Under the pieces are notes generated by a model, which was given only the letters and a program-made list of their open reading frames with translations, searched no databases and was not told the origin of the DNA. Both the position numbers and the translations under genes were made by a program. From Burkholderiales bacterium UBA4657 (GTDB taxonomy: Bacteria > Pseudomonadota > Gammaproteobacteria > Burkholderiales > Burkholderiaceae_E), in contig DHLX01000004.1 in the NCBI GenBank assembly GCA_002405475.1, forward strand, positions 21,008 through 85,007: a stretch of DNA of 64,000 nt. The letters are read 5' to 3'. This document shows positions 42,106 through 51,336 of this stretch, piece by piece (the first letter of the stretch is position 1; each line of letters begins with the position of its first letter).

Positions 42106-42775
42106 TCGAATCATACCGCAGGAACTGGCTTCCCAGTTCGTCACGGTTAAACTACCATCACTGGGGAATGATGCCGCGCCCAACTCTGTCGAAGGGTTAT
42201 CCATACGCAAAAAAAATACGGCGGGTAAAGATAAACCGGAAGATCCGCTACAGACTGCCTACAAAAAAGGCTATAGCGCCGGATATAACCAGGCGCAACT
42301 AGATGCACAAGCCTTATTGAACGCACGTGTGACTCAACTGGCACCGCTACTACAATCGGTACGGGAGGAAGTGGCCGAGCTACAGACTGACAATGCTCGC
42401 AGAATCCTCCATCTTGCGGTTACCTTGGCGGAACAGATTGTGCGCGCGGAAGTAAAAACCAATACCGGACCACTAGTAGAAGTGATTCGCGAGTCCCTCA
42501 TACTGATAGCAGAGTCGGTATCACGCATACAGCTTCATGTTCATCCCGCCGATGCGGAGGCAGTGCGTGAAGAAATAGGTCGGGAAGAGCCACGTATCAA
42601 CGTCGTTGAAGATCAGGCTATCGCCCAGGGCGGATGCCGAATCGTTACCAGTCAAGGCGACATAGATGCCACCCTAAAACGCCGTATCAACACGGCGCGT
42701 ATTGCTCTTGGTCTGGAACCTGCCATGGCCGATGAAGGCATTGAACATGCCTTGTCTGGAAACCCTCTGGTATGA
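42092..42775 (+). CDS. fliH: Flagellar export apparatus regulator FliH
   Basis: Negative regulator and chaperone-like partner of the FliI ATPase. The 227-residue protein has a Gly/Ala helix region (YKKGYSAGYNQAQLDAQA) and the FliH C-terminal domain (IRESLILIAESVSRIQLHVH; EDQAIAQGGCRIVTSQGDID). ATG 42092 follows GGAGGAGC; an earlier start nine codons upstream lies inside fliG. Overlaps fliI as ATGA. Confidence 0.93.
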   Translation: MPSFDRIIPQELASQFVTVKLPSLGNDAAPNSVEGLSIRKKNTAGKDKPEDPLQTAYKKGYSAGYNQAQLDAQALLNARVTQLAPLLQSVREEVAELQTDNARRILHLAVTLAEQIVRAEVKTNTGPLVEVIRESLILIAESVSRIQLHVHPADAEAVREEIGREEPRINVVEDQAIAQGGCRIVTSQGDIDATLKRRINTARIALGLEPAMADEGIEHALSGNPLV

Positions 42776-44184
42776 CAATACATCCTATGACACAGACATC
42801 GAGCAACCAGTTAGAGAAATTTTTGTCCGACTGCATTGATTTCGCACGCCATCGTCCGTTGCTGCGCGCCAGTGGTCGGCTGGTTCGCGTTGCCGGCCTG
42901 GTCATGGAAGCCGTTGGGCTGCGCTTGCCTGTTGGATCGACCGTGATTGTCTCTGAAGCCGGTGGACAAACCGTTGAAGCGGAGGTGGTGGGCTTTCAGG
43001 GTGATCGTCTTTTTTTGATGCCCTACAGTGAGCCGTTTGGCCTGATGCCAGGAGCAAGCGTCTGGGCCAGTGAAGATCTGCTTCCCTGCCCCCAGTATGG
43101 AAAACCTAATCACCCCTGGAGGCGTACCGAAGATCGTACCCGGATGCTACCCGTGGGAAACGGATTATTGGGTCGAGTCGTTGATGCAAATGGACAGCCA
43201 CTCGATCGGCTCGGGGCACTTGAATGCCGCGAGCGCCGCCCACTACGATCCCGACCCATCAATCCAATTGACCGGGCGCCGGTTGAAAAAGCACTGGATG
43301 TAGGTGTGCGCGCCTTGAACGGCCTACTCACCATTGGCCGTGGACAGCGTATTGGCCTGTTTGCCGGAACTGGTGTAGGCAAGTCGGTCTTGCTCGGCAT
43401 GATGGCCAAATATACCGAAGCTGATGTGATTGTTGTGGGACTGATAGGTGAGCGCGGACGTGAAGTCAAAGAGTTCATCGAACAAATTCTGGGGCACGAT
43501 GGCCTGAAAAAATCGGTCGTTGTTGCGGCACCGGCAGATATTCCACCCTTGCTAAGACTCCAAGGCGCTGCCTATGCCACCGCCATCGCAGAGTTTTTCA
43601 GAGATCAAGGGCGACACGTATTGCTCTTATTGGACTCGCTCACCCGCTATGCGATGGCGCAACGTGAAATAGCGCTCGCTATTGGTGAACCACCAGCGAC
43701 CAAAGGCTACCCTCCCAGCGTCTTTGCCAAACTGCCGGCACTGGTGGAACGCAGCGGAAATGGCCCGGTAGGGGGCGGATCAATTACTGCCTTTTACACA
43801 GTCTTATCCGAGGGCGATGATCAACAGGATCCGGTGGCCGATACCGCAAGAGGTGTGCTGGATGGACATATCGTATTGACGCGTGAATTGGCCGAACAAG
43901 GGCATTATCCAGCTGTCGATATAGAAAAATCGATTTCACGGGTCATGCAACAGGTCGTTTCTGCACCGCACCAAAAGACAGCTGTTGAATTCAAGCGCAT
44001 GTTCTCCGCTTATCAACGCAACAGGGATCTGATTAGTGTGGGAGCCTATGTCTTAGGTAGTGATCCAAACATTGACCGGGCGATTGAAATGTATCCCAAG
44101 ATCGAGTCGTTTTTGCGCCAGGATCAGGGCGAGCGTACTCCCTTCGAACTATCGCGCCAGCAACTGATGGAACTGTTTATGTGA
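42772..44184 (+). CDS. fliI: Flagellum-specific ATPase FliI
   Basis: ATPase of the flagellar type III export system, related to F1-beta. Walker A GTGVGKS is at 199-205 (LFAGTGVGKS), Walker B is HVLLLLDSLTRYAMAQREIA, and the family loop GLIGERGREVKEF is present. The 470-residue length is normal. The first Met has a second Met five codons later; the first overlaps the fliH stop. Confidence 0.96.
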   Translation: MTIHPMTQTSSNQLEKFLSDCIDFARHRPLLRASGRLVRVAGLVMEAVGLRLPVGSTVIVSEAGGQTVEAEVVGFQGDRLFLMPYSEPFGLMPGASVWASEDLLPCPQYGKPNHPWRRTEDRTRMLPVGNGLLGRVVDANGQPLDRLGALECRERRPLRSRPINPIDRAPVEKALDVGVRALNGLLTIGRGQRIGLFAGTGVGKSVLLGMMAKYTEADVIVVGLIGERGREVKEFIEQILGHDGLKKSVVVAAPADIPPLLRLQGAAYATAIAEFFRDQGRHVLLLLDSLTRYAMAQREIALAIGEPPATKGYPPSVFAKLPALVERSGNGPVGGGSITAFYTVLSEGDDQQDPVADTARGVLDGHIVLTRELAEQGHYPAVDIEKSISRVMQQVVSAPHQKTAVEFKRMFSAYQRNRDLISVGAYVLGSDPNIDRAIEMYPKIESFLRQDQGERTPFELSRQQLMELFM

Positions 44185-44191
44185 GGTATGA

Positions 44192-44638
44192 ATGAATCAT
44201 CTGCATGCCATTCAGACTCTGCTAGGCCAAGCCAGAGAAACGCGTGAACAGGCCGTATTACGCGTTGCTGAGGCATTGCGTCATCGTGATAACAGTCGCC
44301 AAAAACTGAGTATGCTGGAACATTACCGCAGTGATTACCTATCACGATTACAGCATGAATTCAAAAAAATGGCCAGTACCATATCACTAACACAATACGG
44401 TGCTTTTGTAGATAAACTGGAAGCAGCCATACAACAACAAAAAGAAGATCTTGGCTTTCGTGAAAAAACCTTGCGTCTGGTACAGGAAAAGCTTATCGAA
44501 TGTGAGAAGCGCATACGCTCGCTCGAGCTATATCTTGAAAAACAACTCAGACAGTTAGCCCAGATTGAAAACAGGCGCGAGCAGAAACTGATGGATGAAT
44601 ACGCTGCCGGACTCGCTCGGCGTATGTTGCAAAACTGA
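44192..44638 (+). CDS. fliJ: Flagellar export chaperone FliJ
   Basis: A 148-residue, nearly all-helical protein, consistent with the coiled-coil FliJ that acts as escort and central stalk of the FliI ring. The pattern RLQHEFKKMASTISLTQYGA and a long charged helix (AIQQQKEDLGFREKTLRLVQ) match the family, whose primary sequence is poorly conserved. Position between fliI and fliK is the usual one. Confidence 0.9.
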   Translation: MNHLHAIQTLLGQARETREQAVLRVAEALRHRDNSRQKLSMLEHYRSDYLSRLQHEFKKMASTISLTQYGAFVDKLEAAIQQQKEDLGFREKTLRLVQEKLIECEKRIRSLELYLEKQLRQLAQIENRREQKLMDEYAAGLARRMLQN

Positions 44639-44649
44639 TAAGGATAGAT

Positions 44650-45837
44650 ATGAATCCGGTAGATCTGAATGTCAAAATAGTACCCGAATCAGGCAGCTCA
44701 AAAAATGGCAGTCTTACCAATGCCAGTGACGGTGATTCTTTTGGCAACCTGCTGTCCCAACAAATTGACAGGCAGTCGGAATTGAATTCACCCGAACCAG
44801 AACATGATCAAGCCGGTAGCATGGATCATGAAAAGAATGAACTGTACCAACCAGATGCCAAGAAAGCGGATGTCTTGATCGATGTTGCCAACATACAAGT
44901 ATTACAGGCGGGCTCATTATCGCCCGATTCACAGACCGGTCTGGAACAAAGTCCGGGTGCGGTTATCGAGTCAAGTGGTAAATATCCAGAGTCGGCATCC
45001 AATTATGATTTGAAAAAAACCCTATCTGGTTCACTGACTCAAGGCCTGGATGTATCAGATGCAATGCCGGCAATACCAGCGGGCAACAACCTTTCTGCCC
45101 GTCAGTTCTCAATGCAAGAAGTGATCGCAAAAAGCGTTATTGGAAAAGGTACAGACAGCATTGACACACCGTCAAGCTCTATCAAGCAGATGTTATCTGC
45201 AAAGTCTTATGGCACGGCTGAAAAAAACCTGGAATCGGTACTTAGCTTTATTCAAACATCTATCAACGACAATGGCGAAGCAAAGGCATTAACATCCAGC
45301 GCACAGGCAAGCACGGCTACAGTTTTTTCACCGCTCAGCAACGGCATAGTCACAAGCCAGAACATGAATCCGGTTCAAACCACTATCTCGACTCCTCTAA
45401 AGCATCAGACCTGGGGTGAGCAAATGGTACAGCAGATCAAGCAATTTACCCTGGAAAAAATCGGCGTAGCCGAGATCAAGATCACCCCACAGGAATTGGG
45501 GCCTATTCGAGTTGAAATTGCGCTGGACAATAATGATGCAGCCATCCACTTTGCGGCACAGCAGCAGGAAACTCGCGATGCTCTGCTACATCACATGAAT
45601 CGATTAAAAGAAGCCCTGAGCGAAGCCGGTGTGCAGTTACAAAGTGCAACGACAGGGTCATTCTCAAATGGGCAGGCGTTTTCTTTTCTGCAGCAACAGT
45701 CCAGAGAACGAAATTCCGGTTCAAATTATCAGTCCAGCTCTGGCTTGGCAAGCCTGGCAGAAACGTCCATCCTGCCGCCATCAACAGCGAATACCCCGAT
45801 TAAATCTGGACGATCAGGGGTTGACCTATTCGTTTGA
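44650..45837 (+). CDS. fliK: Flagellar hook-length control protein FliK
   Basis: A 395-residue exported ruler. The N-terminal two thirds is Ser/Asp/Gln-rich and low in conserved motifs. The conserved FliK C-terminal domain starts near 245: WGEQMVQQIKQFTLEKIGVA, EIKITPQELGPIRVEIALDN and LLHHMNRLKEALSEAGVQL. Followed by a 107-base gap before fliL, containing TAAAGTTT at 45893-45900 without a matching sigma28 -10. Confidence 0.92.
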   Translation: MNPVDLNVKIVPESGSSKNGSLTNASDGDSFGNLLSQQIDRQSELNSPEPEHDQAGSMDHEKNELYQPDAKKADVLIDVANIQVLQAGSLSPDSQTGLEQSPGAVIESSGKYPESASNYDLKKTLSGSLTQGLDVSDAMPAIPAGNNLSARQFSMQEVIAKSVIGKGTDSIDTPSSSIKQMLSAKSYGTAEKNLESVLSFIQTSINDNGEAKALTSSAQASTATVFSPLSNGIVTSQNMNPVQTTISTPLKHQTWGEQMVQQIKQFTLEKIGVAEIKITPQELGPIRVEIALDNNDAAIHFAAQQQETRDALLHHMNRLKEALSEAGVQLQSATTGSFSNGQAFSFLQQQSRERNSGSNYQSSSGLASLAETSILPPSTANTPIKSGRSGVDLFV

Positions 45838-45944
45838 TTACTCAAACACAAAAAGACCCGGCTTCACCCTGCTTCTCTACTGAATCGATCCCTAAAGTTT
45901 TCAGCACAATGCTTCTATGAAAGCACTCTTTGTGCGGAGGAATA

Positions 45945-46499
45945 ATGGCTAAAGCCGACGCCACCCTATCGTCAGAAGCACCCGCTAATGCCGCGCCAGC
46001 GCCATCTTTAGCTTCAGGTTCCAAGTCAAAAAAGAAATTGATCATGATGTTCACCATTGCCGTGCTGATATTGTCTGGCGGCGGTGCCGCAGCATGGTGG
46101 TTTTTAAAACCAGGCGCACCAAAAGAGGCCGATGCAGCTAAAAAAGGGGTGCCTGCCAAAGTCGAACCTAAAAAGCTTCCGATTTTTGTTCCACTAGAAA
46201 CATTTACGGTCAATCTTGCAGACAGAGATTACGACCGTTTTCTACAAATCGTCATTCAACTTCAGGTTAAAGACGAAAAAATTAATGCTTTACTAAAAAC
46301 TTACGATCCAGCAATTAGACATCGATTTTTATTTTTAATGTCTACCGCCACTTCAGAAATACTCAAGACGCCAGAAGGCAAACAGGCGTTAGCGCAGCAA
46401 CTGACTGCTGTAGCAAATCAGGTCTTGCAGGGGGCGCCAGGTACTGAGGATTCCCCACCAATTTTAGGTGCAAGTTTCACCACCTTTGTTATTCAATAG
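45945..46499 (+). CDS. fliL: Flagellar basal body-associated protein FliL
   Basis: Single-pass inner membrane protein around the stator. The 184 residues have a cytoplasmic Ala/Ser/Lys-rich lead, one helix at about 33-52, a Lys/Pro linker and the periplasmic FliL domain (FVPLETFTVNLADRDYDRFL; LKTYDPAIRHRFLFLMSTAT). ATG 45945 has CGGAGG seven bases upstream; the five-codon longer form (GTG/ATG 45930) lacks a site. Confidence 0.94.
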   Translation: MAKADATLSSEAPANAAPAPSLASGSKSKKKLIMMFTIAVLILSGGGAAAWWFLKPGAPKEADAAKKGVPAKVEPKKLPIFVPLETFTVNLADRDYDRFLQIVIQLQVKDEKINALLKTYDPAIRHRFLFLMSTATSEILKTPEGKQALAQQLTAVANQVLQGAPGTEDSPPILGASFTTFVIQ

Positions 46500-46511
46500 G
46501 AAAGGAATGGT

Positions 46512-47519
46512 ATGGCTGAGCATTTTCTTTCCCAGGAAGAAGTTGATGCCTTACTTGAGGGTGTCAACGGTAATGATGACGATGACGAATTGCTTCCCAG
46601 TGATGGTATTCGAGTCTATGACCTCGCCAGCCAGGAAAGAATCGTTCGCGGTCGCATGCCGACGCTTGAGATTATCAACGAACGCTTTGCACGCAATCTG
46701 CGGGTTGGTCTGTTCAATTTTATGAGAAAAAGCCCAGAACTTGGCATTGGTCCTGTGAGGGTGATCAAGTACAGCCAATTTCTTAGAGAGCTGGTCGTTC
46801 CCACCAACATCAATATTGCCGCCGCAAAACCACTGCGTGGGTCTGCCCTGTTTGTATTTGAACCCACCCTGGTATTTGGCGTTATTGATACCTTATTTGG
46901 TGGTACTGGAAAATTTCATACCCGCATTGAAGGTCGTGATTTCACACTTACTGAGCAACGTATTATTCAGCGTATGCTGGATGTAGTGTTCGATGAATAT
47001 CACAAGGCCTGGGCGCCTGTTTTTCCACTGGAATTTCACTACCAGCGGGCTGAAATGCATACCCAGTTTGCCAACGTCGCGACACCAAGTGAAATTGTCG
47101 TTGCCACCTCCTTCAGACTGGAATTTTCTGATGTAGCCGCCGGTTCTATTCATGTATGTTTACCCTACGCCATGCTGGAGCCAGTACGCGATCTGCTCTA
47201 TAACGCAATGCAGGGAGACAGTACCGAGCCTGACCATCGCTGGGTCAAATTACTATCCAGACAGGTTCAGGATGCTGAAGTGGAACTGGTGGCGATATTA
47301 GCTAAAGCAAACGCTACTCTGAACGATTTACTCAAAATGAAACCAGGAGATGTGATTCCAATTAATGTTAATGAGGTACTTCCAGTACTGGTGGATGGTG
47401 TACCGATCATGGACGCCCATTACGGCATATATAACGGATGCTATGCATTAAGGATTAATGATTTTACTAATAGCGCACGCGAAAGTGCTATTGATGAACT
47501 ACCCTCAGCACGCAGGTAA
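46512..47519 (+). CDS. fliM: Flagellar motor switch protein FliM
   Basis: C-ring protein that binds phosphorylated CheY. The CheY-binding N-terminal motif LSQEEVDALL is at residues 6-15. The middle domain carries ERFARNLRVGLFNFMRKSPE and the C-terminal SpoA domain ends with VDGVPIMDAHYGIYNGCYAL. 335 residues, normal. Start site AGGAAAGG precedes the ATG. 22 bases before fliN. Confidence 0.97.
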   Translation: MAEHFLSQEEVDALLEGVNGNDDDDELLPSDGIRVYDLASQERIVRGRMPTLEIINERFARNLRVGLFNFMRKSPELGIGPVRVIKYSQFLRELVVPTNINIAAAKPLRGSALFVFEPTLVFGVIDTLFGGTGKFHTRIEGRDFTLTEQRIIQRMLDVVFDEYHKAWAPVFPLEFHYQRAEMHTQFANVATPSEIVVATSFRLEFSDVAAGSIHVCLPYAMLEPVRDLLYNAMQGDSTEPDHRWVKLLSRQVQDAEVELVAILAKANATLNDLLKMKPGDVIPINVNEVLPVLVDGVPIMDAHYGIYNGCYALRINDFTNSARESAIDELPSARR

Positions 47520-47541
47520 ATAACCAGCATGACAGGAGAGC

Positions 47542-47961
47542 ATGATGAATGAAGATCTATTGAATGCTGCGCAAGATAATCAGGTCAGTGAAGATGACTG
47601 GGCGGCTGCATTGGCTGAGCAAGGCAATGCAAATACTATGGCACCAGTTAATGCTGCGCTTTTTCCCAGCCTTACTCCCGGCTCGGTTCCTGGGGCAAAC
47701 AACGATATTGACATGATACTGGACATACCAGTTCAGCTTACCGTTGAATTAGGTAGAACCCGAATTCCAATCAAGCAGATACTTCAGCTAGCCCAGGGCT
47801 CGGTTATAGAGCTAGATGCGTTGGCAGGTGAACCTATGGACGTACTGGTAAATGGCTGCCTCATCGCCCAGGGAGAAGTCGTAGTCGTAAATGAAAAATT
47901 TGGCATTCGTCTGACAGATGTGGTGACTCCATCTGAGCGCCTACGCCGGATGTCACGATAA
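47542..47961 (+). CDS. fliN: Flagellar motor switch protein FliN
   Basis: Small C-ring subunit that also docks FliH. The 139 residues have an acidic N-terminal lead and the SpoA domain in the C-terminal half (IPVQLTVELGRTRIPIKQIL; GCLIAQGEVVVVNEKFGIRL). ATG 47542 is followed by a second in-frame ATG one codon later; AGGAGAG lies just upstream. Confidence 0.96.
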   Translation: MMNEDLLNAAQDNQVSEDDWAAALAEQGNANTMAPVNAALFPSLTPGSVPGANNDIDMILDIPVQLTVELGRTRIPIKQILQLAQGSVIELDALAGEPMDVLVNGCLIAQGEVVVVNEKFGIRLTDVVTPSERLRRMSR

Positions 47962-47979
47962 ACCGTTTTTCCAGGTGTA

Positions 47980-48312
47980 ATGATGAATACAGTTTCCTTT
48001 TCTCCCTGGCCGTCAATCATATCGCTCATCATTGTGCTCGGTATTATTCTGGCGATTGGCTGGTTACTCAAACGTAGCAAAATACCGTTATCACATAGCC
48101 CTATCAACATGAAAACTATAGCTGCTCATTCGCTTGGGCCGAGAGAAAGATTGGTGGTCATAGAAATTGCTGATCAATGGCACGTGATTGGTGTCACATC
48201 ACACAGCATTAACTCTATTGCACAGCTACCCAAACAAACACTAGACAACACTGGCAGCAGTGCCAATGGACAAAACTTTTTATCAAGCTTGCAAGCACGG
48301 CTTAAAAAATGA
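47980..48312 (+). CDS. fliO: Flagellar biosynthesis protein FliO
   Basis: A 110-residue membrane protein that helps assemble the FliP ring. One hydrophobic helix (about residues 12-30, SIISLIIVLGIILAIGWLLK) is followed by a short cytoplasmic domain (LGPRERLVVIEIADQWHVIG), the conserved FliO element. Overlaps fliP by four bases. At 110 residues it is near the short end for FliO. Confidence 0.9.
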   Translation: MMNTVSFSPWPSIISLIIVLGIILAIGWLLKRSKIPLSHSPINMKTIAAHSLGPRERLVVIEIADQWHVIGVTSHSINSIAQLPKQTLDNTGSSANGQNFLSSLQARLKK

Positions 48313-49073
48313 GATCAATTGATAAAAATTGGACTGTTCGTATCCTCGTTGGGATTATTTTTTTGCTTCCAGTCTTAGCACAGGCTCAGACTACGTCACC
48401 ATTACCGGGAATTACTGCAACCGCGACTGCGGGGGGCGGCACTCAATTCTCTGTTCCTGTCCAGACTTTGATATTTTTCACCGCTTTATCGTTTATACCT
48501 GCTTTAGTACTCCTGATGACAGCATTTACACGGATTGTTATCGTACTATCGCTTTTACGTCAGGCTTTAGGCACACAGGCCTCACCGCCAAATCAGGTCA
48601 TCATCGGTTTATCACTATTTCTGACTTTTTTTGTCATGAGTCCGACCATCGAAAAAATTTACAATGAGGCCTATCTGCCTTATACAAAAAACCAGATTGA
48701 TATGGCTCAGGCTACTGAAAAAGCCAGCCAACCCTTAAAAGAGTTTATGCTAAGGCAGACACGTGAGTCCGACCTGGCTCTATTTGTCAAATTATCCAAA
48801 ACCGAAGCACCTAAAAGCAAGGCTGACCTGCCGCTGAGAATTATCGTTCCGGCATTCGTCACCAGTGAACTCAAAACCGCATTCCAGATTGCTTTCATGA
48901 TTTTCATACCGTTTATTGTGATCGATATGGTTGTAGCGAGTGTCCTGATGTCACTGGGCATGATGATGCTGTCGCCAGTCATGATCTCTCTGCCATTCAA
49001 GCTGATGTTATTTGTTCTCGTTGATGGCTGGAATCTGCTAATTGCTTCGCTAGTTGCTTCATTCGGAGTCTGA
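48309..49073 (+). CDS. fliP: Flagellar type III export gate protein FliP
   Basis: Core of the FliPQR export gate. The 254 residues begin with a cleavable signal peptide (about 1-24, AQAQT), then the FliP helices: LSFIPALVLLMTAFTRIVIV, ALGTQASPPNQVIIGLSLFL, IPAFVTSELKTAFQIAFMIF-like (here VPAFVTSELKTAFQIAF) and LMLFVLVDGWNLLIASLVAS. Two bases before fliQ. Confidence 0.96.
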   Translation: MRSIDKNWTVRILVGIIFLLPVLAQAQTTSPLPGITATATAGGGTQFSVPVQTLIFFTALSFIPALVLLMTAFTRIVIVLSLLRQALGTQASPPNQVIIGLSLFLTFFVMSPTIEKIYNEAYLPYTKNQIDMAQATEKASQPLKEFMLRQTRESDLALFVKLSKTEAPKSKADLPLRIIVPAFVTSELKTAFQIAFMIFIPFIVIDMVVASVLMSLGMMMLSPVMISLPFKLMLFVLVDGWNLLIASLVASFGV

Positions 49074-49074
49074 T

Positions 49075-49344
49075 ATGAATTCGCAAAATGTATTATCACT
49101 GGGCATGCAAGCGATGGAGGCGATGTTAATGATGTCTGCACCTCTATTACTGACTGCACTCATTATCGGTTTACTGGTCTCGATCTTTCAGGCCGCTACG
49201 CAAATTAATGAACAAACCCTGTCTTTTATACCCAAATTGGTTGCAATGATCGGCGCCTTGGCATTTGCCGGGCCGTGGATGATTTCGATGTTTACCGATT
49301 TCATGCGTCGCGTTTTTGAGAGCATTCCAGTTGCCATAGGCTGA
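49075..49344 (+). CDS. fliQ: Flagellar export gate protein FliQ
   Basis: An 89-residue two-helix protein. LLLTALIIGLLVSIFQAATQ and NEQTLSFIPKLVAMIGALAF are the FliQ core. ATG 49075 follows the fliP stop by one base; an earlier frame inside fliP is not real. Nine bases before fliR. Confidence 0.96.
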   Translation: MNSQNVLSLGMQAMEAMLMMSAPLLLTALIIGLLVSIFQAATQINEQTLSFIPKLVAMIGALAFAGPWMISMFTDFMRRVFESIPVAIG

Positions 49345-49353
49345 TTTATTGCC

Positions 49354-50100
49354 ATGATTTCTCTGACCTTCGGTCAAATCTGGGAAATTTTTACTGCTTT
49401 GTGGTGGCCATTTGTGCGCGTGATGGCTCTGATCTTGTCTGCACCCATTTTATCTTCTCGTGCGACACCGTTTCGGGTCAAGATTCTGCTTGGTTTTTTA
49501 TTGGCTTTTACTATTGCGCCACTGGTCAGCGCACCAGCACCGGAGTCTGATTTTCTGATACTGACGATTCAAAACATACTGGTCGGCGTAATTATTGGTT
49601 TTTCACTACGACTGATTTTTTCTGCTATTGAATTTGCCGGCGACATAGCGGGTCTGCAGATTGGTTTAGGCTTTGCGCTGCTGATTGATCCGATGACATC
49701 ACGCCAAACCCCTTTGATCGGAAACTTTTTCGGAGTACTCGCCAGTCTGGTTTTTCTGGCAATCAATGGCCATCTCATGCTTATCATACAGTTGGTAGAA
49801 AGTTTCAGCGTAATTCCACTGGATAATGCATCGCTAAACATCATCAATTTCGCCGTGATTGTCAGTTGGGGCAGTGAGCTTTTCAAAATAGCGCTATTAC
49901 TGTCATTACCCGTCATTATAGTTTTGCTGATTGTCAATATAGCACTTGGCATAATGGCGCGGGTGGCACCGCAACTGTCAATTTTCAGTGTCGGCTTCTC
50001 TCTGTCACTGGTCATTGGGTTGTTGGTGATATGGGTCAGCTTACCCTACTTCGCAGCGCCATTTGAGCGCTATTTATCGACTCCGCTATGGGTCAATTAA
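49354..50100 (+). CDS. fliR: Flagellar export gate protein FliR
   Basis: A 248-residue polytopic gate protein with about six helices. Conserved parts are FVRVMALILSAPILSSRATP, RVKILLGFLLAFTIAPLVSA and IGLGFALLIDPMTSRQTPLI. The end overlaps the convergent GlcG-like gene by eight bases. Last gene of the fliF-to-fliR run; flhB and flhA are not in the window. Confidence 0.95.
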   Translation: MISLTFGQIWEIFTALWWPFVRVMALILSAPILSSRATPFRVKILLGFLLAFTIAPLVSAPAPESDFLILTIQNILVGVIIGFSLRLIFSAIEFAGDIAGLQIGLGFALLIDPMTSRQTPLIGNFFGVLASLVFLAINGHLMLIIQLVESFSVIPLDNASLNIINFAVIVSWGSELFKIALLLSLPVIIVLLIVNIALGIMARVAPQLSIFSVGFSLSLVIGLLVIWVSLPYFAAPFERYLSTPLWVN

Positions 50101-50503
50101 GCCCAGACAGTACGGCACGTATGGCGGCCTCGGCTATTTGCTCGTCTTCATGCGACTGCACGCCAGATACCCCTATAGCACCAATACAATAGCCGTCAAT
50201 AACGATGGGCAGACCGCCTTGTACCGGCAATACTGGCATTTTCAACATGCTCATCCTGCCGGCAGCGACCCGGTCTTCCCATGATTTGCTCGAGCGCCGT
50301 GACAGTGCTGCCGTGCCCGCTTTTTCTATCGCAATTTTGGCATTAGCTGGCGTAGCACCATCCATACGCACAAACCCCAACAGGTGGGCGCCATCATCAA
50401 GTACGGCAATCGCAACCTGCCAGTTATTTTTCAATGCCTCTTGCTCCGCTGCCTGCAGCAGTAGTTTCACGTCGTCTAATGTCAACACGGATCTGGTTTT
50501 CAT
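50093..50503 (-). CDS. GlcG/HbpS family heme-binding-like protein
   Basis: A 136-residue protein of the GlcG/HbpS family. HbpS of Streptomyces binds heme and senses oxidative stress; GlcG is an uncharacterised neighbour of glycolate genes. The family pattern is clear: VAIAVLDDGAHLLGFVRMDG, then PANAKIAIEKAGTAAL and PVQGGLPIVIDGYCIGAIGV. No signal peptide is visible, so it is cytoplasmic or exported by an unknown route. ATG 50503 is preceded by AAGAGG; GTG 50512 is an alternative. It follows the SoxYZ-like gene by 23 bases. Confidence 0.85.
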   Translation of the reverse strand: MKTRSVLTLDDVKLLLQAAEQEALKNNWQVAIAVLDDGAHLLGFVRMDGATPANAKIAIEKAGTAALSRRSSKSWEDRVAAGRMSMLKMPVLPVQGGLPIVIDGYCIGAIGVSGVQSHEDEQIAEAAIRAVLSGLN

Positions 50504-50526
50504 GTTTATCACCTCTTCTTAAAATT

Positions 50527-51315
50527 CTAGACAATAATTCCTTCATCACTACGACTTTCACCGCGATTATCAGACCAAGCGATTTGCACTCGATCACCAG
50601 TCTTGGCACCGCTGAAAACGAAATTCAAGCTGGCATCACGGGCTATGGCCGTACTGAACTGCGCGTCTAGCACGGTGCGTCCCTGATGCGAGGCGCGCAG
50701 GGTCTGAATAAACCAGGGCGCTATCGGTTTTCCTGCAGCATCCCGTGCCAGTTGACTGATCATGGGGTGGGTAATACGGCTGCGTACCAGTGTTCTGCCT
50801 TCACGCATCACCGGGCGTATTAGTGTTGAGCCGGCCTGTAGCGTTCCCTCACCGGCGCCGCCACAACCGCCACCTATACTGGTAAAGGTTCGACGTGCAG
50901 CCCACCATTTGCCTTCCGACCGCATCGCTACCATGACGACACTGGTTTCGGCAACCTTGATGTGGGTTAGCAGATTAGGGTCGGTACCCGCTGGCAGCTG
51001 GAACCAGGCTGTGAGCGTGGTGGGATTTTTTTCGACCAGAATGGCGACTTGATCAACCTGGCTCAGACGGGTCGTTATGTCGAGCCGTATCTTGACGCCC
51101 TCCGTAGTATCTGGCTCGGCGATCTGAATGGCGCTGGTCTCGGTCACGACTCCATTGGGCGCGCCCAATATGCGCATGACCTCGCTAAAACCTTTGGCCG
51201 CAAAGGCGGCCTTGTTCCAGCTCGCTGCATTTTGCGCCCGTAACGGTGTAGTAAAAAATGCAGGCATCAAGACCATGCCCTGCATAAAAATTCGGCGCGA
51301 CATAAATGTATTCAT
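50527..51315 (-). CDS. Fused SoxY-SoxZ-like sulfur carrier, Tat-exported
   Basis: A 262-residue protein joining a SoxY-like domain (about 30-160) to a SoxZ-like domain (about 165-262). SoxY's carrier Cys, normally at the extreme C-terminus in GGCGG, is internal here: Cys151 in SIGGGCGGAGEG. The SoxZ half ends with GDRVQIAWSDNRGESRSDEG. The signal peptide has a twin-arginine motif (SRRIFMQG). Two types are possible: a genuine thiosulfate-oxidation carrier, or the quinoprotein-dehydrogenase-associated SoxYZ-like carrier. No soxA, soxB, soxX or dehydrogenase lies nearby. ATG 51315 was chosen over TTG 51321 and ATG 51303. Confidence 0.82.
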   Translation of the reverse strand: MNTFMSRRIFMQGMVLMPAFFTTPLRAQNAASWNKAAFAAKGFSEVMRILGAPNGVVTETSAIQIAEPDTTEGVKIRLDITTRLSQVDQVAILVEKNPTTLTAWFQLPAGTDPNLLTHIKVAETSVVMVAMRSEGKWWAARRTFTSIGGGCGGAGEGTLQAGSTLIRPVMREGRTLVRSRITHPMISQLARDAAGKPIAPWFIQTLRASHQGRTVLDAQFSTAIARDASLNFVFSGAKTGDRVQIAWSDNRGESRSDEGIIV

Positions 51316-51336
51316 GATCAATGGCCTGACTTCGGT

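Noticed and set aside
45893..45900. TAAAGTTT as a sigma28 promoter before fliL
   Set aside because: The -35 matches, but the expected GCCGATAA is absent at the right distance.
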